Positions 59,284-64,000 of a stretch of 64,000 bases of DNA are shown here, piece after piece. This DNA is from Cohnella cholangitidis (GTDB taxonomy: Bacteria > Bacillota > Bacilli > Paenibacillales > Paenibacillaceae): contig NZ_CP041969.1 in the NCBI RefSeq assembly GCF_014107495.1, positions 1,733,001-1,797,000 on the forward strand. The letters are read 5' to 3'. The notes under the pieces are model-generated. The model was given only the letters and a program-made list of their open reading frames with translations. It was not told the DNA's origin and ran no database searches. A program made the position numbers and the translations under genes. Position 1 is the stretch's first letter; each line of letters begins with the position of its first letter.

Positions 59284-61449
59284 TTATTTGCTCTTATGCG
59301 CCAACAGTTTCAGAAGAACCGTCACGGCTTCCGCTCTTGTCGCCCCGACATTAGGATCGAATCGATTCGAACCTTTGCCCTGTAGATAGCCAATTTTATT
59401 AATGGCTGCAATTGCGCCTTTCGCCCATTTTGGAATGTCCTTATCGTCGGCGAAACCGGTCGAGGCATTCGCTTCCAATGACAGACCTGCCGCATGCGCC
59501 ACCATCATCGCCATCTCGGCTCGGGTAATGGCCGCATTCGGACGGAATGTCCCGTCGGCGTAGCCTTTAATATAACCGGCCTGCACCGCTTGCCCGACCG
59601 CGCTCTTCGCCCATGCGCCGATCATCGCCGCATCGGTGAAAGCCGGTTTCGATTCGGCGCCTTGCCGCTTCGCCGCATTCATCAACATCACCGCGAATTC
59701 CGCGCGCGTCACGGTATTGTTAGGCTTAAACGTTCCATCCGAATATCCCGTGACGATCCCGTAAGCTACCGCTTGCTTAATCGGAGCCTCGGCCCAGTGA
59801 CCGGCGATGTCGTTCAAGTTAATCGTCGGTTTCGGGTTTGCCGGAGGTTGCTGCGCGGCGAACACGGCAAACTTCGTAAAGTGATTAACCTTCACGGCAA
59901 TGCGGTTTCCGCTCACCTTGCCCTCGGGCACTTCTACCCAGCTTTTCTTCTCCTCGTCATAGTAGTACACAACCGCCGTTTCGTTGCTCTTCAGTTTCGC
60001 GGAATCGAAAGTAATGGTTATCGTGACCGGATTCTTGAAGTTATCCGGGAAATCCTTCAGAATCTCGTATACCTTGCTTATTAGAACGCCGTTATTTCCG
60101 AGAATCTTCTGCAAATCCGTTACATTGTCTATCGTTACTTTTAATGGTTTGTCTGTCGCGTTGGCCGGAATCGATAAGATGATCTCGTCGTTCAAACCAA
60201 CCTCGCCTGCTTGGCCTGCCGAAAGCGTCAACCTGCCGTTAGTCGATGTAACGAGGGGATTGGTTGGAGCTGCGGAACCCCCGCCGCCTCCACCGCTACC
60301 GCTTCCATTCGGCGCCGAGTTCACCGTTACCGTATACATCACCTTCGTCGTACCGTCTTGCGCTGTAACGATAACCTTCTTGCCCGTCGACAGCGTAGTC
60401 GCTACGGTCGTTCCGTCCGCGTCGTAGACTTCGAACGTCGCATTCGCTGCGGGCGTGATCGCGGCCTTGAACGCGGTTAAAGTCGTGCCGTACGGAACGT
60501 TCGTAATCGTCCCGTTTGCCGATCCTCCCGTGCTGACAAGACCGATCGAAGACGTCAAGGTTGCCGCGCTGCTTAACGGCCCATTCACCGTCACCGTATA
60601 CGTCACCTTCGTCGTACCGTCCTGCGCGGTAACGATCACTTTCTTGCCCGTCGACAGCATAGTCGCTGCGGTCGTTCCGTCCGCGTCGTAGACTTCGAAT
60701 GCGGCACCCGGTGCCGGCGTGATCGCTGACTTAAATGCGGCTAGAGTTGTGCCATAAGGAACGTTCGTGATCGTCTCGTTCGACGTTCCTCCCGCGCTCG
60801 CTTGACCGATCGAAGAGGTCAAAGTAGCAGAGTTACTTAACGGCGCATTCATCGTTACGGTATACGTCGCCGTCGATATGCGGTCTTGCGCGGTTACGAT
60901 CACCTTCTTGCCCGTCGCAAGCCCGGTCGCTACGGTCGTTCCATCCGCGTCATAAATTTCGAACGTCGCGTTCGAAGCCGGAACGATCGCCGCCTTCAGC
61001 TCCGCCAATGTAGTCACGAACGGAACGTTCGTAAGGCTTTCGTTCGTCGTACCTCCCGTGCTTACGGTTCCTATCGCGGAGGACACCGTCGCTACCGCGC
61101 TCGCGGGATTCCATTCCGCGTACAAAGCGACATTGGAAGCGAGCAGAATGGGGTCTCCAGGCAAATAGGAATCGCCTTCCCCGTCCGCTTGCGTGTTCCA
61201 TCCGCCGAACAAGCTTCCCGTTTTTCTTAAATCCAGCGTTCCCGAATAAATGTCGACGGTTGTTCCCGGCATGAAGGAGGCGCTGTCCGGAACGGTACCG
61301 ACTAAACTTCCGTTCTTGTCATAGCTAATGAAGGCTTGAATGTCCCGCAAATAAGGATAACCCCCGTTAAGCGAGGAATCGATCGCCCAGCGATCCGCAA
61401 AATCCCAGACGTTCAAGCTGTCTTGTTCATAGGTGCTTCTATCTTTCAT
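59284..61449 (-). pseudogene. Surface protein, 3' part: Flg_new repeat, three 88-residue repeats, three SLH domains
   Basis: The C-terminal 721 codons of a surface protein whose N-terminal part is in another frame at 61446..63431. The order is: end of the GLUG region ('MKDRSTYEQDSLNVWDFADRWAIDSSLNGGYPYLRDI'), a Listeria-Bacteroides (Flg_new) repeat (about 40-115, '...FGGWNTQADGEGDSYLPGDP...LYAEWN'), three 88-residue beta-sandwich repeats (116-377), a Gly-rich hinge, a ZU5-like domain (about 405-545) and three SLH domains (about 550-715: 'HWAEAPIKQAVAYGIVTGYSDGTFKPNNTVTRAEF'). SLH domains hold the protein on pyruvylated cell-wall polymer. No ribosome site lies before 61449, so this is not an independent gene. 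Confidence 0.85.
60319..61104 (-). repeat. Three tandem 264-base coding repeats
   Basis: Each unit encodes 88 residues ('SATLTSSIGQASAGGTSNETITNVPYGTTLAAFKSAIT...FEVYDADGT...LSTGKKVIVTAQDGTTKVTYTVTVN'). Units 2 and 3 are nearly identical in DNA; unit 1 is diverged. Confidence 0.85.
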
Positions 61450-63431
61450 CTGCGCGGTCGGCTTGCCCGTTCCGCGCCCGAAGCGGATTGCCCGGTTGCT
61501 TCCGCATCGTAGAAACTATTCGTGATGTCGCTAGCGATGCTTTTTCCGATTAAACCGCCAAGGTCTATGCTAAACTCGTCTTTTCCGTTCACGGATCCTG
61601 AGGCGTAGCTGTTGCGAATTTCTCCGTCAACGCTGTTATCGTTGTAGCCGATTAAGCCGCCGACGCTATAATGTCCGCTCACCGCGGAGGAAGCGTAGCT
61701 GTCGTTAATTTCTCCATAATAGTTGAGGCCGATTAAACCGCCGACGTCCCCGGCTCCGGTCCCCATTCCCGAAGCATAGCTGTAGCTGACCTTTCCATAG
61801 TAGTTGACGCCGACCAAGCCGCCTATCTCCGAACTATTGATCCCCGTCACGTTTCCCGTAGCGAAGCTGTGAACGATCTCTCCATAGTTGCTCGTGCCGA
61901 CTAATCCGCCCGCGTCTTTTCCGCTCACGTTCCCCGTGGCGTAGCTATAGCGGAGCGTTCCGTTGAAAGTTCCCGCCAAGCCCCCGATAGAGTTCATTCC
62001 GCTCACGTCAGCCGAGGAAAAGCTGTTGCTGATCTCCCTCACGGAGCTGCCGCCGAACAAGCCGCCGACATAGTTGGCTCCGCTCACTCTTCCCGTAACG
62101 GAGCAATTTTCTACGGAGGCGCCATTATTGCCAACCAAGCCGCCTACGTAAGATCCGCCGGTAATATTCACGTCTCGCAGCTTCGCGTTCTTGATAGAAC
62201 CGGTCGTCTCCGTCCATCCGAATAAACCTACGTTGTTCCCTCCGGAATTGATCGTTAGCCCCGAGATGATATGTCCGTCCCCGTCGAAGTGCCCGTAAAA
62301 AGGGTCGGTATTGGCGCCTATCGGATCCCAGTTCGGATATCCGCTCAAATCGATATCGGCTATCAATCGATAATGCTTGTTGATCCTCATGTCCGTTCTA
62401 ACGCCATCCAACTGCTCGGCAGTCGCAATCAGAAAAGGGTCGGTCGACGTACCCGTTCCGGATTGCGGTCCCTCGTACAGCTTGTTGACGGTTTGGCTTA
62501 CCGTTGCGTTCGAATAGCCCGTTGCCGCTATCGCGAGACTGTGCGTGCCTTTAGCGAGCACGCCGGCTTTGATCGTGATTATCCCCGGTCCGACCGTAAA
62601 TTGCGTCCCTTCCGTTAACGGGCTTGCTCCGTTCTCAACCGCGGTAATCGCTCCGCGCCATAGAGGATCGTCCGCGAAAGAGATCTCGAGGTCGTTCACG
62701 GTATAGTTATCCGTCACGTCCGGGCTTAACGCGGGGGGACTGAAGCGGATCGGATCAATCTCGATCGTCCGGTTGTGCAGCTGGCCCGAGCCGTCTACGA
62801 ATGCCCCGCTCTCTATCCTAATGGCGTTGTCCGCGCCCGATAACGCGTTTTCGAAATAGATTTCAAGCGTGCTCGAGATCGGGGTAGAGGTGGCGTTCAC
62901 CACGGCGTCGTTCAAACCTAGCGGCTCGTAGCTGCCTCCGCTCGTCTTTTTAACGGTAATCTTGCTCTTCAGATCATTCGTCGTTCCCGCTTGCATGGCA
63001 TATACGCTAAAAGTAACCGTCACGACCTTGTTGAGGTCGCTGACCGTCGTCGTGATTTCTCCGCTATCCAGCTGCGGGCTGCGGTAGTAACACTTTTTCG
63101 CGACTCCAAATGCGGGATCCGCGCCGCCGAAAGAAGCCGTCGAGCAATCTATGCTGTTCGTGGCGACCTTAGTTCGATAGCCGATCGTAGTTTGGCTATT
63201 GTCGTCGTATCCCCAGTACCGGACTTCCATCGTTCCCGGGAAGGCGCAAGTCGTCCCCTCGTCCGCGCAATAAGTCCAACCGGGACTTCCGTCCGGTCCG
63301 ACGTTGCCTCCGCTTGCCGACGCATTCGCCGACAGCGAAGACGAGAACAAACTAAGTAGCATCAATCCAACCAACAAACGAATCGTAAACCCTCTCAACG
63401 CTCGCGCAGAACCTAATTTTAATTGAAACAT
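61446..63431 (-). pseudogene. Surface protein, 5' part: signal peptide and GLUG repeats
   Basis: The N-terminal 660 or so codons of the surface protein. It has a signal peptide (MFQLKLGSARALRGFTIRLLVGLMLLSLFSSSLSANASA), two beta domains (the second X2/DUF1533-like, 'YTVNDLEISFADDPLWRGAITAVENGASPLTEGTQFTVG'), then about eight GLUG repeats ('YVGGLVGNNGASVENCSVTGRVSG', 'DAGGLVGTSNYGEIVHSFATGNV' and so on). It ends 'NSFYDAEATGQSASGAERASRPRR', where the true sequence should read on as 'GRGTGKPTAQMKDRSTY' in the next frame. Restoring one base at about 61471-61482 joins both parts into one protein of roughly 1,380 residues. Start: ATG 63431 (AAGGAG 13 bases upstream) or ATG 63455. Confidence 0.85.
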
Positions 63432-63534
63432 ATTCGTTCGCGGACTCCTTTTCATCCATCTTTCTGGCACAGTTTACCTAGAAGTTTACTGCGGCCCAAT
63501 AAAAGAATAATGAAAGAATTCGCGCTAAAAGGAA

Positions 63535-63572
63535 CAAAAACCGCGTAGCGTCGTGCCTTCGCGGTTTTTGTC
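63535..63572. terminator. Terminator-like hairpin upstream of the surface protein gene
   Basis: ACAAAAACCGCG (63535-63546) pairs perfectly with CGCGGTTTTTGT (63561-63572). It lies between two divergent genes, so it has no obvious transcript to end; it may be a leader structure. Confidence 0.6.
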
Positions 63573-63679
63573 GACTGCGAAAATTTATTTTATTATCGAA
63601 CGCTGACAACCTGCTGTCAGCTATAGTTGCTTATAATAGCTATTAAAACCGATCTAGAATCCAGAGGTGACCGGAACGA

Positions 63680-64000
63680 ATGATAATCGATAAAATCGTG
63701 CAAGTTCACAATCGGCAAGAGTGGAGAAAGTGGTTGAGCGACAATCACGGTACGGAAGATTATTGTTGGTTAGTTTCAACCACTCCTTATTCCGCAAGTT
63801 ACATAGATTTTGTCGAAGAAGCCTTGTGTTTCGGCTGGATCGATAGCACCAAAAAAGGGGATGGTACTCAAACGGCCCAACGCTTTTCGCCCAGGACAAA
63901 AAAGAGCAACTGGACAGAACTTAATAAGGAACGCGTCCGACGGTTAGATAAATTAGGTTTAATGACGGAAGCGGGAAAAAGAGTATTGCCCGACATGAAC
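63680..64000 (+). CDS. YdeI/OmpD-associated family protein (partial)
   Basis: The first 107 residues of a YdeI-family protein, cut by the right window edge: 'QEWRKWLSDNHGTEDYCWLVSTTPYSASYIDFVEEALCFGWIDSTKKGDGTQTAQRFSPRTKKSNWTELNKERVRRLDKLGLMTEAGKRVLPDMN'. The motif 'EALCFGWIDS..K..D....QRFSPR..KS.W.ELNKERV' defines the family, whose role is unknown (some carry a 'bacteriocin-protection' label). AGAGGTGA lies 9 bases before the ATG at 63680. The DUF1905 protein at 9815 carries a related C-terminal segment. Confidence 0.9.
   Translation, partial: MIIDKIVQVHNRQEWRKWLSDNHGTEDYCWLVSTTPYSASYIDFVEEALCFGWIDSTKKGDGTQTAQRFSPRTKKSNWTELNKERVRRLDKLGLMTEAGKRVLPDMN

Noticed and set aside
60319-61104. Long direct repeats as a possible mobile element
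   Set aside because: They are three in-frame protein domain repeats of the surface protein, without transposase or terminal repeats.

Overview
The window looks like chromosomal DNA of a spore-forming, low-to-mid GC Gram-positive of the Paenibacillus/Cohnella type. The evidence is four carbohydrate ABC importers, two of them beside YesM/YesN-type histidine kinase and AraC-type regulator pairs, an S-layer-homology surface protein, a KatX-like catalase, a YjcZ-type peptide and a YheC/D-type coat protein, strong AGGAGG-type ribosome sites with frequent TTG/GTG starts, and a CIRCE element. No rRNA, tRNA, CRISPR array, prophage or intact insertion sequence was seen.

Layout. 0-5.2 kb: sugar importer I (permease cut by the window edge, binding lipoprotein, response regulator, kinase). 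5.4-15.1 kb: mixed genes: an autoregulated MerR protein, YpsA, a TPR lipoprotein, lipoate-protein ligase, a DUF1905/YdeI protein, an amidohydrolase, and a GAF-GGDEF diguanylate cyclase coupled to a small membrane protein. 15.2-25.5 kb: a glycoside degradation locus with two GH78 (alpha-L-rhamnosidase-type) enzymes, a GntR/LacI-type regulator and importer II. One permease of importer II is fused to an extracytoplasmic beta-propeller. A repeated AAGTATAC operator-like motif ties these transcription units together. 25.6-27.6 kb: htpG with a CIRCE element.

27.7-32.7 kb holds the most interesting unit: a c-di-GMP-I (GEMM) riboswitch with terminator, followed by a five-gene operon: chemoreceptor, GAF protein, thiamine-diphosphate enzyme, small STAS-like protein, and a KASIII-like protein with Cys kept but the His and Asn positions apparently changed. 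It looks like a c-di-GMP-controlled unit combining small-molecule synthesis and sensing. I know of no description of it. 33-36 kb: a membrane-anchored polysaccharide deacetylase, a YjcZ-type peptide and a KatX-like catalase.

36.1-53.4 kb: importer III with its kinase, regulator and a second, paralogous binding protein whose gene overlaps the regulator by 179 bases; a Gfo/Idh/MocA oxidoreductase; a GH2 glycosidase placed just after importer IV; and an ArsR-type regulator that seems to begin at an ATT codon. 53.5-64 kb: a trpA remnant, a PDZ-less HtrA protease, a repeat-built coiled-coil protein, a MerR/tautomerase locus with a frameshifted gene, a DUF1801 protein, an acetyltransferase, a YheC/D protein, a large GLUG/SLH surface protein split by one frameshift, and a YdeI-family gene cut by the window edge. 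In all four importers a strong hairpin without a U-run follows the binding-protein gene, which would fit higher expression of binding protein than of permeases.
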